From: Kineosporia corallincola
GTDB lineage: Bacteria > Actinomycetota > Actinomycetes > Actinomycetales > Kineosporiaceae
Direction of reading: 5' to 3'
Assembly: GCF_018499875.1 (NCBI RefSeq)
Contig: NZ_JAHBAY010000010.1
Location: 186,001 to 250,000, forward strand
DNA: 64,000 bases
The notes beneath the pieces were generated by a model. It made no database searches. It saw only the letters and a program-made list of their open reading frames with translations, and was not told the origin of the DNA. Shown here piece by piece: positions 1 through 10,107 of the stretch. The position numbers were made by a program, and so were the translations under genes. The stretch's first letter is position 1. Every line of letters begins with the position of its first letter.

Positions 1-807
1 ATCGTGCAGATGGCCGACATCTTCCCCGGAGCCCGCGTGATCGAGGCCGGCGTGGGCTCCGGCGCACTCACGATGTCGCTGCTCAGGGCGGTGGGCGACA
101 CCGGGCTCGTGCACTCGTACGAGCGTCGCGCCGACTTCGCCGACATCGCGCAGGCCAACATCGAGACGTTCTTCGGCGCGCCGCACCCGGCCTGGCAGAT
201 CACCGTCGGTGACGTGGCCACGGACGTGGTGGAGACCGACGCCGACCGCTTCGTGCTCGATCTGCTGGCGCCCTGGGACTGCCTGGAGGCGGTCGCGAAG
301 GCGCTCGTCCCCGGCGGCGTGCTGATCTGTTACGTGGCCACCGCCACCCAGCTGTCGCGCACCGCCGAGGCGCTGCGCGCCGACGGCCGGTTCACCGAGC
401 CGCAGGCCTGGGAGTCGATGGTGCGCGGCTGGCACCTGGAGGGCCTGGCGGTGCGCCCGCAGCACCGCATGGTCGGCCACACCGGCTTCCTGCTCACCAC
501 CCGGCGGATGGCCGACGACGTGACCGCGCCGGTCCGGCGCCGCCGCCCGGCCAAGGCCGCCTCCGAAGGCGAGGCCGGTGTCGCCGAGGCCTGGGGTGAG
601 TGGACCGCCGCCGATCTGGGCGAGCGCCCGGTGTCGGAGAAGAAGATCCGCAAGGTGCGGCGCGACGTCACCGACACGCCCGGCGAAAACCTCGCCGGCG
701 AGCCGGAGCTGACGCCGCGGGAGGCGGAACTCGCGGCTGACCTGGACACCGATCCCGCGGTGGAGCACGACGACGACCCGCGGCCAGGTTTCGATCCCGC
801 TAATTGA
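1..807 (+). CDS. trmI: tRNA (adenine-58-N1)-methyltransferase, 3' part
   Basis: The gene is cut by the window start; the reading frame is open from base 1. The product methylates N1 of A58 in the T-loop of tRNA using S-adenosylmethionine. The class I methyltransferase glycine-rich motif (VIEAGVGSGALT) lies near the visible start, followed by an acidic strand-end (SYERR) and the motif IV-like region VLDLLAPW. The last 75 or so residues are a charged, low-complexity tail beyond the catalytic fold. In actinobacteria trmI commonly sits just upstream of the ARC/Mpa proteasomal ATPase, as here. The amino-terminal RNA-binding part is outside the window. Confidence 0.9.
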   Translation: MVQMADIFPGARVIEAGVGSGALTMSLLRAVGDTGLVHSYERRADFADIAQANIETFFGAPHPAWQITVGDVATDVVETDADRFVLDLLAPWDCLEAVAKALVPGGVLICYVATATQLSRTAEALRADGRFTEPQAWESMVRGWHLEGLAVRPQHRMVGHTGFLLTTRRMADDVTAPVRRRRPAKAASEGEAGVAEAWGEWTAADLGERPVSEKKIRKVRRDVTDTPGENLAGEPELTPREAELAADLDTDPAVEHDDDPRPGFDPAN

Positions 808-1129
808 CAGGAACAGAGCTGATTTAGGTCTGGCTTTTTCGTCGTCCACGGGTGAAGGTCGTGACCCAAAGGGGCATCCGGCATCGGCCGAACGGGTGAG
901 GAGAGATGGGTCACCAAACTTGTCCGCTTACGGACCGTCAAGTGACCATTGAGACACCCATCGTGACGCCGAACATGTCAGGATGACTCCTTTCCGGTCG
1001 CCGACGTAGCCGGCCGGGCCGCGAGAGTTCATCCCGCGGATGGATTTACGCCGCCGCGCCGTTGTGGTGCGTAGGCGAGCTAGGGTCGTCGTAGCGTCGA
1101 CCTTTGCGCCGGACGGGAGGTTTACCGCC
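808..1129. other. Intergenic region between trmI and arc
   Basis: About 320 bases with no supported gene. A short T-run at 836-840 follows the trmI stop. A TAGGGT box at 1081-1086 is the likely -10 of the arc promoter. A GGGAGG ribosome-binding site at 1115-1120 lies 9 nt before the arc ATG. Longer open frames crossing this stretch are shadows. Confidence 0.6.
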
Positions 1130-2869
1130 ATGACCGACCACAGCAGCGGGTACGGCCTTGACGAGACCGCGCTTCGTCGCGAGATCGTTCGGCTCCAGCA
1201 GGAGGTCGAGCGACTCTCAGCAGCGCGGGTTCCAGGGGCGGCGGGTGACGAGATCGAGCGCCTGAGGGCCCAGATCAACCAGCTCGGGTCCCAGAACGAG
1301 CGGCTCGCGGGCACCCTGCGCGACGCCCGCGAGCAGATCGTCCAGCTCAAGGCCGAGGTTGACCGGCTCGCCCAGCCTCCCAACACCTTCGGCGTGTTCG
1401 TCGGCCCGGCCGAGGACGGCACGGTCGAGGTGATCAGTTCCGGGCGCAAGATGCGGGTCGCGGTGAGCCCCTCGATCGAGGTCGAGGAGCTGCGCCCGGG
1501 CCAGGAGGTCATGCTCAACGAGGCCTTCAACGTGGTGGCGGCGCGGGCCTTCGAGAAGGTCGGCGAGATCGTCATCCTCAAGGAGATCCTCGACGACGGC
1601 GAGCGGGCGCTGGTCGTCGCGCACGCCGACGAGGAGCGCGTGGTGCACCTGGCCGGTGCCCTGCGCGAGTCCGACTCCAAGCTCAAGGTCGGCGACGCCC
1701 TCACCATGGACCCACGGGCCGGGTTCGCCTACGAGCGGGTGCCCCGCGCCGAGGTCGAGGAGCTCGTCCTCGAAGAGGTGCCCGACATCGACTACTCCGA
1801 CATCGGTGGCCTGGGGCCGCAGATCAGCACCATCCGCGACGCCGTGGAGCTGCCGTTCCTGCACCCCGAGCTGTACCGCGAGCACGGTCTCAAGCCGCCC
1901 AAGGGCGTGCTGCTCTACGGTCCTCCCGGCTGCGGCAAGACGCTGATCGCCAAGGCCGTGGCGCGCAGTCTGGCGAAGAAGGCCGCGGAGGCGCGCGGCC
2001 TGAAGGACTCGAAGTCCTACTTCCTCAACGTCAAGGGCCCCGAGCTGCTCAACAAGTACGTCGGCGAGACCGAGCGGCACATCCGGCTGATCTTCAGCCG
2101 GGCCCGCGACAAGGCCTCCGAGGGCACTCCCGTGGTGGTGTTCTTCGACGAGATGGAGTCGCTGTTCCGCACCCGCGGTTCCGGTGTCTCCAGCGACGTC
2201 GAGACCACCATCGTGCCGCAGCTGCTGAGCGAGATCGACGGCGTCGAGCGACTCGAGAACGTCATCGTGATCGGTGCCTCCAACCGCGAGGACATGATCG
2301 ACCCGGCCATCCTGCGCCCAGGCCGTCTGGACGTGAAGATCAAGGTGCAGCGGCCCGACGCCGAGGGCGCCCGCGACATCTTCACCAAGTACCTGACCGA
2401 AGACCTCCCGCTGCACCCCGACGACCTGGACGCCAACGGCGGCTCGCGCAGCGAGACCGTCGACGCGATGATCCAGCGCACCGTGGAGCGGATGTACGCG
2501 GAGACCGAGGAGAACCAGTTCCTCGAGGTCACCTACGCCAATGGCGACAAGGAGATCCTCTACTTCAAGGACTTCAACTCCGGTGCGGTGATCCAGAACA
2601 TCGTCGACCGGGCGAAGAAGGCCGCGATCAAGAACTTCCTCGACTTCGGCCAGCGCGGCATCCGCCTGGAGCACCTGCTCCAGGCCTGCGTGGACGAGTT
2701 CAAGGAGTCCGAGGACCTGCCCAACACCACCAACCCCGACGACTGGGCGCGCATCTCCGGCAAGAAGGGCGAGCGCATCGTCTACATCCGCACGATCATC
2801 CAGGGCAAGCAGGGCACCGAGCCCGGCCGCTCGATCGACACGGTGGCCAACACCGGGCAGTACCTGTAG
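1130..2869 (+). CDS. arc: Proteasomal AAA+ ATPase ARC/Mpa
   Basis: 579 residues. This is the hexameric ATPase that recognises pupylated proteins, unfolds them and feeds them to the 20S core. The order is classic: amino-terminal coiled coil (about residues 10-80, which binds Pup), OB-fold domains (about 85-230), then the AAA domain with Walker A GPPGCGKT at 264-271 and Walker B ending in D340-E341. The carboxy terminus is GQYL; the terminal Tyr-Leu is the proteasome-docking tail known from Mpa. The ATG at 1130 is chosen because GGGAGG precedes it by 9 nt and the coiled coil starts soon after; an upstream ATG at 1040 would add 30 basic residues not typical of the family. A strong hairpin follows the stop. 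Confidence 0.97.
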   Translation: MTDHSSGYGLDETALRREIVRLQQEVERLSAARVPGAAGDEIERLRAQINQLGSQNERLAGTLRDAREQIVQLKAEVDRLAQPPNTFGVFVGPAEDGTVEVISSGRKMRVAVSPSIEVEELRPGQEVMLNEAFNVVAARAFEKVGEIVILKEILDDGERALVVAHADEERVVHLAGALRESDSKLKVGDALTMDPRAGFAYERVPRAEVEELVLEEVPDIDYSDIGGLGPQISTIRDAVELPFLHPELYREHGLKPPKGVLLYGPPGCGKTLIAKAVARSLAKKAAEARGLKDSKSYFLNVKGPELLNKYVGETERHIRLIFSRARDKASEGTPVVVFFDEMESLFRTRGSGVSSDVETTIVPQLLSEIDGVERLENVIVIGASNREDMIDPAILRPGRLDVKIKVQRPDAEGARDIFTKYLTEDLPLHPDDLDANGGSRSETVDAMIQRTVERMYAETEENQFLEVTYANGDKEILYFKDFNSGAVIQNIVDRAKKAAIKNFLDFGQRGIRLEHLLQACVDEFKESEDLPNTTNPDDWARISGKKGERIVYIRTIIQGKQGTEPGRSIDTVANTGQYL

Positions 2870-2877
2870 GGCGTCGT

Positions 2878-2909
2878 CCGGCCGGCCCGCGGGTTCGCGG
2901 GCCGGCCGG
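2878..2909 (+). terminator. Terminator after arc
   Basis: Perfect 14-bp GC-only stem (arm CCGGCCGGCCCGCG) with a 4-nt loop GGTT and no T-run, as is common in actinobacteria. A TGAGGACGACGAGAG motif follows at 2921-2935. Confidence 0.8.
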
Positions 2910-2940
2910 GCCGTTCTGCCTGAGGACGACGAGAGCCCCG

Positions 2941-3384
2941 TCAGACCGTCACGTCGTTCCGTTCCCCGGAGGCCTGGATCGCCCGGGCGTTCGCGCGGGC
3001 CTGGCGCAGGGCGGCGATCCGGGCCAGCACCCGCCAGCCGGTCAGGGTGACGGCGAGGAACACCGTCGCCACCACCACGAACGACACCGGTGTGCCGTCG
3101 TGCTGCACCACGCTGCGCAGGATCATGCCGATGAGCAGGGTCTTGACCAGCACCATCGCGGCGCCCCGCAGGCTCGCCGGGGCCAGGCCGAACGCCACCA
3201 CACCGACGTAGCCGCCGGCCACGCCCAGCCAGAACGGCCAGCCGGTGGTGAGCAGGCCGCCGAGGGTGATGCCCTCCTCGTGCGAGCTGCGGCCGACGGC
3301 CACGAAGACCAGCACGCAGGCCAGGTCGGCCAGGGCGGCGACCGCCAGGGCACCGGGGATCCTGCTGGTGGGGGAGTGGGTCAT
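2941..3384 (-). CDS. DUF3054 family membrane protein
   Basis: 147 residues with four hydrophobic segments (roughly residues 12-30, 43-65, 72-95 and 105-125) and short polar ends, matching the size and pattern of DUF3054 proteins, which are of unknown function. The ATG at 3384 is preferred over one 17 codons upstream because a GGAG-containing stretch lies just before it and the first segment then starts close to the amino terminus. It is convergent with arc, the two stops being separated by the arc terminator, and divergent from dop. Confidence 0.75.
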   Translation of the reverse strand: MTHSPTSRIPGALAVAALADLACVLVFVAVGRSSHEEGITLGGLLTTGWPFWLGVAGGYVGVVAFGLAPASLRGAAMVLVKTLLIGMILRSVVQHDGTPVSFVVVATVFLAVTLTGWRVLARIAALRQARANARAIQASGERNDVTV

Positions 3385-3593
3385 GGCCGGAGGTCTCCTC
3401 TGCCGCATCGGCTGCGGCTTCGTGGCGTTGTTCACGTCGCGGTGGGTAGGCGGGGTGGCGGTGCGTCACTTTTCGGCGTCCGGATGCGCCCCTCAGGCCC
3501 GCAGAGTAGCCGCCGAGTCCGGTTCGGCCGGGCGGGACCTGGGAAAACCGCCGACGGCGGGGCGCGCGCCCGGGCTCTGTCGTACCCGCCGCC

Positions 3594-3599
3594 TAGGCT
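3594..3599 (+). promoter_or_regulatory. -10 box (TAGGCT) of the dop leader ORF
   Basis: TAGGCT ends 6 nt before the ATG at 3606, the spacing expected when transcription starts on the start codon. See the leaderless-start finding. Confidence 0.5.
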
Positions 3600-3605
3600 T
3601 GCTCC

Positions 3606-3662
3606 ATGAGCGCAATCGTGGCGGGCAGCCCGCTGAGGTCGTCGTCGGTGGTGTCCCGGTGA
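3606..3662 (+). CDS. Possible 18-residue leader peptide upstream of dop
   Basis: The short frame [18 protein letters not shown] starts 6 nt after a TAGGCT box and stops with a TGA that overlaps the GTG of dop (GTGA at 3659-3662). This arrangement would couple translation of dop to that of a leaderless mini-ORF. It has no recognisable relatives to my knowledge and no signature of an attenuator (no run of one amino acid). It could also simply be 5' untranslated sequence. Confidence 0.4.
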   Translation: MSAIVAGSPLRSSSVVSR

Positions 3663-5179
3663 GCGCGCGCCGGGTGATGGGGATCGAGACCGAGTACGGG
3701 GTGTCCGCGCCGGGCGACCCCGCGGCCAACGCGATGCTGATGTCCTCGCAGGTGGTCAACGCCTACGCGGCGCCGCTGGGCAGCCGGGCCGGCCGGGCCC
3801 GCTGGGACTACGAGGACGAGGCGCCGCTGCGCGACGCCCGGGGCTGGGAGATCAGCCGCGACAGCGCACACGCCAGCCAGCTCACCGACGCACCCGACGA
3901 CCCGGGTCTGGCCAACGTCATCCTGACCAACGGCGCCCGGCTGTACGTCGACCACGCGCACCCGGAGTACTCCTCGCCCGAGGTGATCAGCCCGCGCGAC
4001 GTGGTGCTGTGGGACAAGGCGGGGGAGCAGGTCATGCTGGCGGCCTGCCGCCGGATCGCGGCCAGCCCGGGCCTGGGCGACGTCAACCTGTACAAGAACA
4101 ACACCGACAACAAGGGTGCCTCCTACGGCACCCACGAGAACTACCTGATGCGCCGGTCCACGCCGTTCGCCGACGTGGTCCGCCACCTCACGCCGTTCTT
4201 CGTCACCCGGCAGGTGTTCACCGGCGCGGGCCGGGTCGGCCTGGGGCAGGACGGCACCGGCACCGGCTTCCAGATCTCCCAGCGCGCCGACTTCTTCGAG
4301 GTCGAGGTGGGCCTGGAGACCACGCTCAAGCGGCCGATCATCAACACCCGCGACGAGCCGCACGCCAGCGCCGACAAGTACCGGCGGCTGCACGTCATCA
4401 TCGGTGACGCCAACCTCTGCGAGGTGGCCACGCTACTCAAGGTCGGCACCACCAACCTGATCCTGGCGATGATCGAAGACGCCGCGTTCACCCGCGACCT
4501 GTCCATCGAGCGGCCGGTGGGCACCCTGCACGACATCTCCCACGACCCCACGCTCAAGCAGCAGGTGACCCTGCGCGACGGTGGCTCGATGACCGCCGTC
4601 GAGCTCCAGTGGCTGTACTTCGAGCAGGTCAGTGCCTACCTCGAAGACCGCTACGGCACCGACACCGACGAGGCCACGGCCGACGTGATGCGGCGCTGGG
4701 AGAGCATTCTCGGCCGGCTCGGCGAAGACCCCATGCTCTGCGCCCGCGAGCTGGACTGGGTGGCCAAGCTGCGGCTGCTGGAGGGTTTCCGCAACCGCGA
4801 GAACCTGAACTGGGACGCCGCCCGGCTCCAGCTGATCGACTTCCAGTACGCCGATGTCCGCCCGGAGAAGGGGCTCTACCACCGGCTGGCCTCGCGCGGG
4901 CAGGTCGAGCGGGTGGTCACCGACGCCGAGATCGACGAGGCCGTGCACGAGCCGCCGCACGACACCCGGGCCTACTTCCGCGGCCGCTGTCTGTCCCGCT
5001 ACGGCGAGAACGTGGCGGCGGCGTCCTGGGACTCGGTGATCTTCGACATCCCGGGCCGGGGCGCGCTCCAGCGGGTGCCCACGCTCGACCCGTCCCGCGG
5101 CACCCGGGAGCACGTGGAGGCCCTGCTCCAGCGCTGCGCGACGGCCGCCGACCTGGTGGACGCCCTGGCCGCCGAGTGA
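3659..5179 (+). CDS. dop: Pup deamidase/depupylase Dop
   Basis: 506 residues. Dop deamidates the carboxy-terminal Gln of Pup to Glu and also removes Pup from substrates. It belongs to the glutamine-synthetase-like carboxylate-amine ligase fold shared with PafA. The ATP/Mg-binding start motif MGIETEYG is at residues 7-14 (Glu10), and the catalytic-region Asp98 sits in [14 protein letters not shown]. Residues about 40-80 form the Dop-loop insertion that distinguishes it from PafA. The GTG start gives an amino terminus (VSARRVMG) like known Dops; longer upstream frames are non-coding. Pup lies 200 bases downstream, and this Pup ends in Gln, so it needs Dop activity. Confidence 0.96.
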   Translation: MSARRVMGIETEYGVSAPGDPAANAMLMSSQVVNAYAAPLGSRAGRARWDYEDEAPLRDARGWEISRDSAHASQLTDAPDDPGLANVILTNGARLYVDHAHPEYSSPEVISPRDVVLWDKAGEQVMLAACRRIAASPGLGDVNLYKNNTDNKGASYGTHENYLMRRSTPFADVVRHLTPFFVTRQVFTGAGRVGLGQDGTGTGFQISQRADFFEVEVGLETTLKRPIINTRDEPHASADKYRRLHVIIGDANLCEVATLLKVGTTNLILAMIEDAAFTRDLSIERPVGTLHDISHDPTLKQQVTLRDGGSMTAVELQWLYFEQVSAYLEDRYGTDTDEATADVMRRWESILGRLGEDPMLCARELDWVAKLRLLEGFRNRENLNWDAARLQLIDFQYADVRPEKGLYHRLASRGQVERVVTDAEIDEAVHEPPHDTRAYFRGRCLSRYGENVAAASWDSVIFDIPGRGALQRVPTLDPSRGTREHVEALLQRCATAADLVDALAAE

Positions 5180-5183
5180 GCCA

Positions 5184-5210
5184 CGGCCGGGCCCGGACCG
5201 GGCCCGGCCG
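5184..5210 (+). terminator. Palindromic terminator-like hairpin after dop
   Basis: A 27-base GC palindrome with 13-bp arms around a single A starts 5 bases after the dop stop. It has no T-run. It probably limits read-through from dop into pup. Confidence 0.55.
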
Positions 5211-5331
5211 CCCCCGCGGCGGCCGGTGACGCACCCGATCGTGGGCAGATGCCGCCCGCGCCCGCGTCGTCCTCAAGGGATTTCTTCCGAACAGTGGGGA
5301 ATGGCACGCGCCGAAATCGCCGGTGCATGCC

Positions 5332-5337
5332 TAGGAT
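5332..5337 (+). promoter_or_regulatory. -10 box (TAGGAT) of the pup promoter
   Basis: TAGGAT lies 42 bases before the pup ATG, so pup would have a 5' leader of about 35 nt with its own AGGAGG site at 5369-5374. No clear -35 is visible. Confidence 0.4.
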
Positions 5338-5379
5338 CACTGCAAGGAAGTGCACCCAGCGCAAGCGCAGGAGGCAGTC

Positions 5380-5580
5380 ATGGCCGGCCAGGAACAGCAG
5401 CGCCCGACCCGACGCGACGACGAGCCCGCCGACGACGCGGCCCCGGAGGCGCCACCCGCCGCCGGTACCGCCAAGACCACGGATGCCGACATCGACGAGA
5501 TCATCAATGTGATCGACGACGTCCTCGAGAAGAACGCCGAGGAGTTCGTCAAGGGGTTCGTGCAGAAGGGCGGCCAGTGA
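5380..5580 (+). CDS. pup: Prokaryotic ubiquitin-like protein Pup
   Basis: 66 residues, the usual size for this family. Pup is attached through its carboxy terminus to substrate lysines by PafA and targets proteins to the proteasome. It is acidic and low-complexity at the start, has the predicted helical ATPase-binding stretch (DIDEIINVIDDVLEKN), and ends in Gly-Gly-Gln, the form that must be deamidated by Dop. AGGAGG ends 5 nt before the ATG at 5380; a GTG frame 10 codons upstream is not supported. It is followed by prcB after a 166-base gap with its own promoter-like box. Confidence 0.97.
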   Translation: MAGQEQQRPTRRDDEPADDAAPEAPPAAGTAKTTDADIDEIINVIDDVLEKNAEEFVKGFVQKGGQ

Positions 5581-5733
5581 CGGCAGCCCCCAGGGGTGGG
5601 CCGGGTCCTCAGCAGACCCGGCACCACGCCGGACGCCGTCCCCACACCGCCGCCACGGCGCACTCTCTCGCCGGTTCGCGGTCCGCGGAAAACTTCCCGG
5701 GCCGGACCGATGAGCGAACGCCGTCCCTCTGGA

Positions 5734-5739
5734 TAGGGT
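5734..5739 (+). promoter_or_regulatory. -10 box (TAGGGT) of prcB
   Basis: TAGGGT ends 7 nt before the prcB GTG, and no ribosome-binding site is present. This suggests a leaderless prcBA transcript. Confidence 0.5.
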
Positions 5740-5746
5740 TTCGCCC

Positions 5747-6580
5747 GTGACTGCCGATCCCTTCCGTGAAGGGCGGTTGCCGGAGGCGTTCTTCGCTCCG
5801 GGCAACTCCTCGTTCACGGACTTCCTCGCCGCCCACGCCGATCACCTCCTCCCGGGCCGTCAGCTGCCCGCCGGAGCCGTCATGCCCGAGCTGCCGCACT
5901 CCACCACGATCGTCGCCGCCACGTTCGACGGCGGCGTGGTCCTGGCCGGCGACCGGCGCGCCACGATGGGCAACTACATCGCCCATCGCGAGATGGAGAA
6001 GGTCTACCCGGCCGACGACTACTCGGCCGTCGGCATCTCCGGCACCGTCGGCCCGGCCATCGAGATGGTCCGGCTCTTCCAGGTCGAGCTGGAGCACTAC
6101 GAGAAGATCGAGGGCACCCTGATGTCCCTCGACGGCAAGGCCAACCGCCTGGCCACGATGCTGCGCAACAACCTGCCGCTGGCCATGCAGGGCCTGGCCG
6201 TGGTGCCGCTGTACGCGGGGTACGACCTCGACCGCCACGTCGGGCGCATCTTCTCCTACGATGTCAGCGGTGCGCGTTACGAGGAGCACAGCTACCACAG
6301 CACCGGCTCCGGCTCGCTGTTCGCCAAGGGCTCGCTGAAGAAGCGCTGGCGGCCGGGGCTGACGGCCGACGAGACGGTGCAGGTCGTGGTCGAGGCGTTG
6401 CAGGACGCGGCCGACGACGACTCCGCCACCGGCGGTTCCGACGTGGCCCGGCGCATCTACCCGATCGTCACGGTGGTCACCTCCGAGGGTTTCCGCCGGC
6501 TCACCCAGGACGAGGTCGAGACCGCCTTCCAGGCCGTGGTCGCCCGCAACTCCGGCGCTGAAGGGGGCGACGCCCGATGA
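5747..6580 (+). CDS. prcB: 20S proteasome beta subunit
   Basis: 277 residues including a propeptide of about 52 residues. The beta subunit carries the amino-terminal-threonine protease site inside the barrel. The cleavage site is before Thr53 in [10 protein letters not shown], and the mature start is followed by the conserved [12 protein letters not shown]. The GTG start lies 7 nt after a TAGGGT box. The stop overlaps the prcA start by ATGA, so the two subunits are translationally coupled, as in other actinobacterial proteasome loci. Confidence 0.97.
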   Translation: MTADPFREGRLPEAFFAPGNSSFTDFLAAHADHLLPGRQLPAGAVMPELPHSTTIVAATFDGGVVLAGDRRATMGNYIAHREMEKVYPADDYSAVGISGTVGPAIEMVRLFQVELEHYEKIEGTLMSLDGKANRLATMLRNNLPLAMQGLAVVPLYAGYDLDRHVGRIFSYDVSGARYEEHSYHSTGSGSLFAKGSLKKRWRPGLTADETVQVVVEALQDAADDDSATGGSDVARRIYPIVTVVTSEGFRRLTQDEVETAFQAVVARNSGAEGGDAR

Positions 6581-7443
6581 GCATGCCGTTCTACGTCCCG
6601 CCCGAGCAGCAGATGAAGGACCGGGCGGACTACGCCCGGCGCAACATCGCCCGCGGCCGCCCGGTCATCGTTCTCGCCTACGACAACGGCATCGCGTTCG
6701 TCGCCGAGAACGCGTCCCGCTCGCTGCACAAGATCAGCGAGATCTACGACCGCATGGCGTTCGCCGCGGCCGGTCGCTACAACGAGTTCGAGAACCTGCG
6801 GGTGGCCGGTGTGCGTTACGCCGACCTGCGTGGGTACTCCTACGACCGCAGCGACGTCACGGCCCGGGGCCTGGCCAACGCGTACGCCCAGATCCTGGGC
6901 AACGTGTTCACCCAGGACTCCAAGCCGATGGAGGTGGAGATCGCGGTCGCCGAGGTCGGCAAGACCCCGGAGCAGGACCAGATCTACCGCCTCACCTACG
7001 ACGGATCCGTCGCCGACGAGCAGGGTTTCGTGGTGATGGGCGGTCAGGCCGACACCATCGCCACGGGCATGCAGGAACGCTGGCGGCCCGGTCTGACGTT
7101 GTCGGCGGCGCTCACCCTGGCTGTCGAGATGCTCTCGCGCGACAGCACCAACGGCGCCGACCGGGCCCTCACGCCGGACCGGCTGGAGGTGGCGGTGCTC
7201 GACCGGGCCCGTCCCCGGCGGGCGTTCCGCCGGCTCGGCGGCCCGCTGCTGTCGGCATTGCTGGCGCCCGACGACCCGACCACCGACGTCCCGCGCAGCG
7301 ACGACTCCCGCCCGGGCGCGCACGACACCCTGACCGGCGAGGAAACCCCGCGCCCCGAGCCAGGTCCCGCGCCCGCGACCGGCGACCCGGTGTCCACCGA
7401 GCCGGACCAGCAGCCCGGGCACCCGGGGGGCGAAGAAGCATGA
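6577..7443 (+). CDS. prcA: 20S proteasome alpha subunit
   Basis: 288 residues. Alpha rings cap the core and gate substrate entry. The start [20 protein letters not shown] is the typical gating amino terminus of PrcA, and [35 protein letters not shown] follows the alpha-subunit pattern with no catalytic threonine. The last 60 or so residues are a Pro/Asp/Glu-rich tail likely to be disordered. The ATG overlaps the prcB stop. The sequence then runs 150 bases to pafA, which has its own start signal. Confidence 0.96.
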   Translation: MSMPFYVPPEQQMKDRADYARRNIARGRPVIVLAYDNGIAFVAENASRSLHKISEIYDRMAFAAAGRYNEFENLRVAGVRYADLRGYSYDRSDVTARGLANAYAQILGNVFTQDSKPMEVEIAVAEVGKTPEQDQIYRLTYDGSVADEQGFVVMGGQADTIATGMQERWRPGLTLSAALTLAVEMLSRDSTNGADRALTPDRLEVAVLDRARPRRAFRRLGGPLLSALLAPDDPTTDVPRSDDSRPGAHDTLTGEETPRPEPGPAPATGDPVSTEPDQQPGHPGGEEA

Positions 7444-7583
7444 CGGGTTCGCTGCCGTTCGGTCCCGGTGGGGTCCCCGCCGGGCCCGGCAGCGTTCCCG
7501 GCGGCCTCCCCGGAAGTAACACACCGGGTAACTCCGCACCCAACGCGTTGCCCGACACTGGTGCCAACGGGCGAGAAGGCACC

Positions 7584-7589
7584 TACAGT
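7584..7589 (+). promoter_or_regulatory. -10 box (TACAGT) of pafA
   Basis: TACAGT ends 6 nt before the pafA ATG, the leaderless spacing seen at several genes in the window. Confidence 0.45.
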
Positions 7590-7595
7590 AAGGGA

Positions 7596-8957
7596 ATGGA
7601 CCGCCGAATCTTCGGGCTGGAGACGGAATACGGGGTCACGTGCGCCTTCGAGGGGCAGCGCAAGCTGTCGCCCGACGAGGTCGCCCGCTACCTCTTCCGC
7701 AAGGTCGTCTCCTGGGGCCGCTCCAGCAATGTGTTCCTCCGCAACGGTGCCCGGCTGTACCTCGATGTCGGTTCGCACCCCGAGTACGCCACCCCCGAGT
7801 GCGACGACGTGCGCCACCTGGTCGTCCACGACCGGGCCGGCGAACGCATTCTCGAAGGCCTGCTGGTCGACGCCGAGCGCAGGCTCCACGAGGAGGGCAT
7901 CGCCGGCGACGTCTTCCTGTTCAAGAACAACACCGACTCGGCCGGCAACTCCTACGGCTGTCACGAGAACTACCTGGTCTCGCGGCACGGTGAGTTCGGC
8001 CGGATGTCCGACATCCTGATCCCGTTCCTGGTCACCCGGCAGATCCTGGTCGGGGCGGGCAAGGTGCTCCAGACCCCTCGGGGTGCGGTCTACTGCCTGT
8101 CGCAGCGGGCCGACCACATCTGGGAGGGCGTCTCCAGCGCCACCACCCGCTCGCGGCCCATCATCAACACCCGTGACGAACCGCACTCCGACGCCGAGCG
8201 TTACCGGCGTCTGCACGTCATCGTCGGCGACTCGAACATGTCCGAGACCACCACGATGCTCAAGGTCGGCGCCACCGACCTGGTGCTGCGGATGATCGAG
8301 GCCGGGGTGGTCCTGCGAGACCACACGCTGGAGAACCCGATCCGGGCCATCCGCGAGATCAGCCACGACCTGACCGGCCGGCGAAAGGTGCGGCTGGCCA
8401 ACGGCCGGGAGGCCACGGCGCTCGAGATCCAGGAGGAATACCTGGCCCGGGCCAAGGATTTCGTGGAGAGCCGGGGTCTCCAGACCGACAACGTCAAGCG
8501 GGTCCTCGACCTCTGGGAACGCGGTCTGCGGGCCGTGGGCACCGGAGACCTGTCGCTCGTCGACCGCGAGCTGGACTGGGTGATCAAGTACCGGCTGATC
8601 GAGCGTTACCGGGCCAAGCACGGGCTGCCGCTGTCGTCGCCCCGTATCGCCCGCATCGACCTGGCCTACCACGACATCCATCGAGACCGCGGTCTGCACT
8701 ACCTGCTCATGAAAAAGGGCCTGGTGGAACGGGTCGGGGCCGATATCGAGGTGTTCGAGGCGACCGCGGTGCCGCCGCAGACCACCCGGGCCAAGCTGCG
8801 CGGCGACTTCGTGCGGCGTGCCCAGGAACGCCGGCGTGACTTCACGGTCGACTGGGTACACCTCAAACTGAACGACCAGGCACAGCGCACCGTTCTGTGC
8901 AAAGACCCGTTCCGCTCGGTCGACGAGCGCGTGGAGCGGCTGATCCAGAGCATGTGA
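7596..8957 (+). CDS. pafA: Pup-protein ligase PafA
   Basis: 453 residues, the normal length for PafA. It activates the carboxy-terminal Glu of Pup with ATP and joins it to substrate lysines. The start motif [16 protein letters not shown] (Glu9) and Asp57 in [11 protein letters not shown] are the metal/nucleotide and base residues of the family, and the Dop-loop insertion is missing. The ATG at 7596 is preferred because it restores the canonical amino terminus; the frame is open upstream to an ATG overlapping the prcA stop (7440), but those 52 residues are Gly/Pro-rich and unlike the family. The upstream ATG does leave a coupled, extended form possible. Confidence 0.96.
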   Translation: MDRRIFGLETEYGVTCAFEGQRKLSPDEVARYLFRKVVSWGRSSNVFLRNGARLYLDVGSHPEYATPECDDVRHLVVHDRAGERILEGLLVDAERRLHEEGIAGDVFLFKNNTDSAGNSYGCHENYLVSRHGEFGRMSDILIPFLVTRQILVGAGKVLQTPRGAVYCLSQRADHIWEGVSSATTRSRPIINTRDEPHSDAERYRRLHVIVGDSNMSETTTMLKVGATDLVLRMIEAGVVLRDHTLENPIRAIREISHDLTGRRKVRLANGREATALEIQEEYLARAKDFVESRGLQTDNVKRVLDLWERGLRAVGTGDLSLVDRELDWVIKYRLIERYRAKHGLPLSSPRIARIDLAYHDIHRDRGLHYLLMKKGLVERVGADIEVFEATAVPPQTTRAKLRGDFVRRAQERRRDFTVDWVHLKLNDQAQRTVLCKDPFRSVDERVERLIQSM

Positions 8958-8994
8958 GCACGAACGTGGCGCCGGGCACCCCAGGCATATGCCC

Positions 8995-9000
8995 TAGGGT
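8995..9000 (+). promoter_or_regulatory. -10 box (TAGGGT) before the FKBP lipoprotein gene
   Basis: TAGGGT lies 35 bases before the GTG start at 9036. A -35 element is not clear. Confidence 0.35.
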
Positions 9001-9035
9001 GTTCGGCGTTCCCGTTCCCTCGACGAAGGTCGGAC

Positions 9036-10013
9036 GTGCTCTCACGCAAAGCTCTGTTGCGGGCTGGAGCGGTTCTCGTAGCCGCGGTGACCGTGCTCTC
9101 CGGATGTGCCAGCGCCTCCTCCGGCGGTGACGCCGGGCCCAGTACGACGACCGACATCAATCAGATCAAGGTGTCGGGCAAGTACGGCGATGCCCCGGAG
9201 CTCGACATCCCCGTGCCGTTCTCGACCGAGAAGACCACGCGCAGGGTCATCTCCCAGGGCAAGGGCGACAAGGTCGAGCGCGGCCAGCGGGTCACCGTCA
9301 ACTACGTCGGCGTCAACGGCGCCGACAACACGACGTTCGACAACTCCTTCGGCAGCAACAAGAAGGCGATGGCGCTCTACGACAGCGGCGTGATCAAGGG
9401 CTTCGTCGACGGCATCGAGGGCGCCAGGGTCGGCTCCCGCATCCTGCTCGCGGTCCCGCCGGCCGACGCCTACGGCACCTCGGGCGTCTCGTCCGCGGGC
9501 ATCGGGCCGACCGACACGCTGATCTTCGTGATCGACATCGACGCCGCCGCCGACATTCTCAAGCGTGCGACGGGCACCAAGGTCAAGGCCAAGGCCGGCC
9601 TGCCCACGGTCAAGCTGAAGGCCAAGACCGGTGAGCCGACCGTCACGGTGCCGTCCACCGAACCCTCTGACTCTCTCGTGGTGCAGCCGCTGATCGAGGG
9701 CAAGGGCAAGAAGGTGGAGAAGGGCCAGACGATCACGGTGCACTACACCGGCGTGAACTGGCGCGATGGAACGGTGTTCGACTCGTCCTGGACGAGAGGC
9801 GCGCCGGCCAGCTTCCCGATCGGTGTCGGCGGGGTGATCACCGGCTGGGACAAGAGCCTGGTGGGCAAGACCGTCGGCAGCCAGATCCTGCTGGTCATCC
9901 CGCCGGACGAGGGATACGGGGCCGCGGGCGAGCCGTCCGCGGGCATCAAGGGCACCGACACCCTGATCTTCGTCGTCGACATCCTCGACACCGCCGTCAC
10001 GACCAACAGCTAG
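9036..10013 (+). CDS. Lipoprotein with two FKBP peptidyl-prolyl isomerase domains
   Basis: 325 residues. A signal peptide with lipobox LSGC (Cys24) predicts lipid anchoring on the outer face of the membrane. Two FKBP-type domains follow, about residues 80-170 and 225-320. The second is closer to the canonical family (HYTGVNWRDGTVFDSSW, VIPPDEGYG), while the first is diverged. They are joined by a Lys/Thr/Pro-rich linker. Such proteins help fold secreted proteins. FKBP genes next to pafA are common in actinobacteria. A second, cytosolic FKBP gene follows. Confidence 0.9.
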   Translation: MLSRKALLRAGAVLVAAVTVLSGCASASSGGDAGPSTTTDINQIKVSGKYGDAPELDIPVPFSTEKTTRRVISQGKGDKVERGQRVTVNYVGVNGADNTTFDNSFGSNKKAMALYDSGVIKGFVDGIEGARVGSRILLAVPPADAYGTSGVSSAGIGPTDTLIFVIDIDAAADILKRATGTKVKAKAGLPTVKLKAKTGEPTVTVPSTEPSDSLVVQPLIEGKGKKVEKGQTITVHYTGVNWRDGTVFDSSWTRGAPASFPIGVGGVITGWDKSLVGKTVGSQILLVIPPDEGYGAAGEPSAGIKGTDTLIFVVDILDTAVTTNS

Positions 10014-10107
10014 CATCACCGGCCCTTGACGGCCGCCTGACACAGGCACCCGCCGCCATGCCCTAGCCTCGACGGGCTGCCGAACGAGCACGTCATAAGG
10101 AGAAACA

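Noticed and set aside
1217-3469. 750-residue open frame on the minus strand across arc
   Set aside because: It is antisense to a fully conserved ATPase gene, and its product is an Arg/Gly/Ala/Val-rich sequence typical of high-GC shadow frames.
7440-7595. Extended amino terminus for PafA starting over the prcA stop
   Set aside because: The 52 extra residues are Gly/Pro/Asn-rich and unlike known PafA, and a -10 box sits 6 nt before the canonical ATG.
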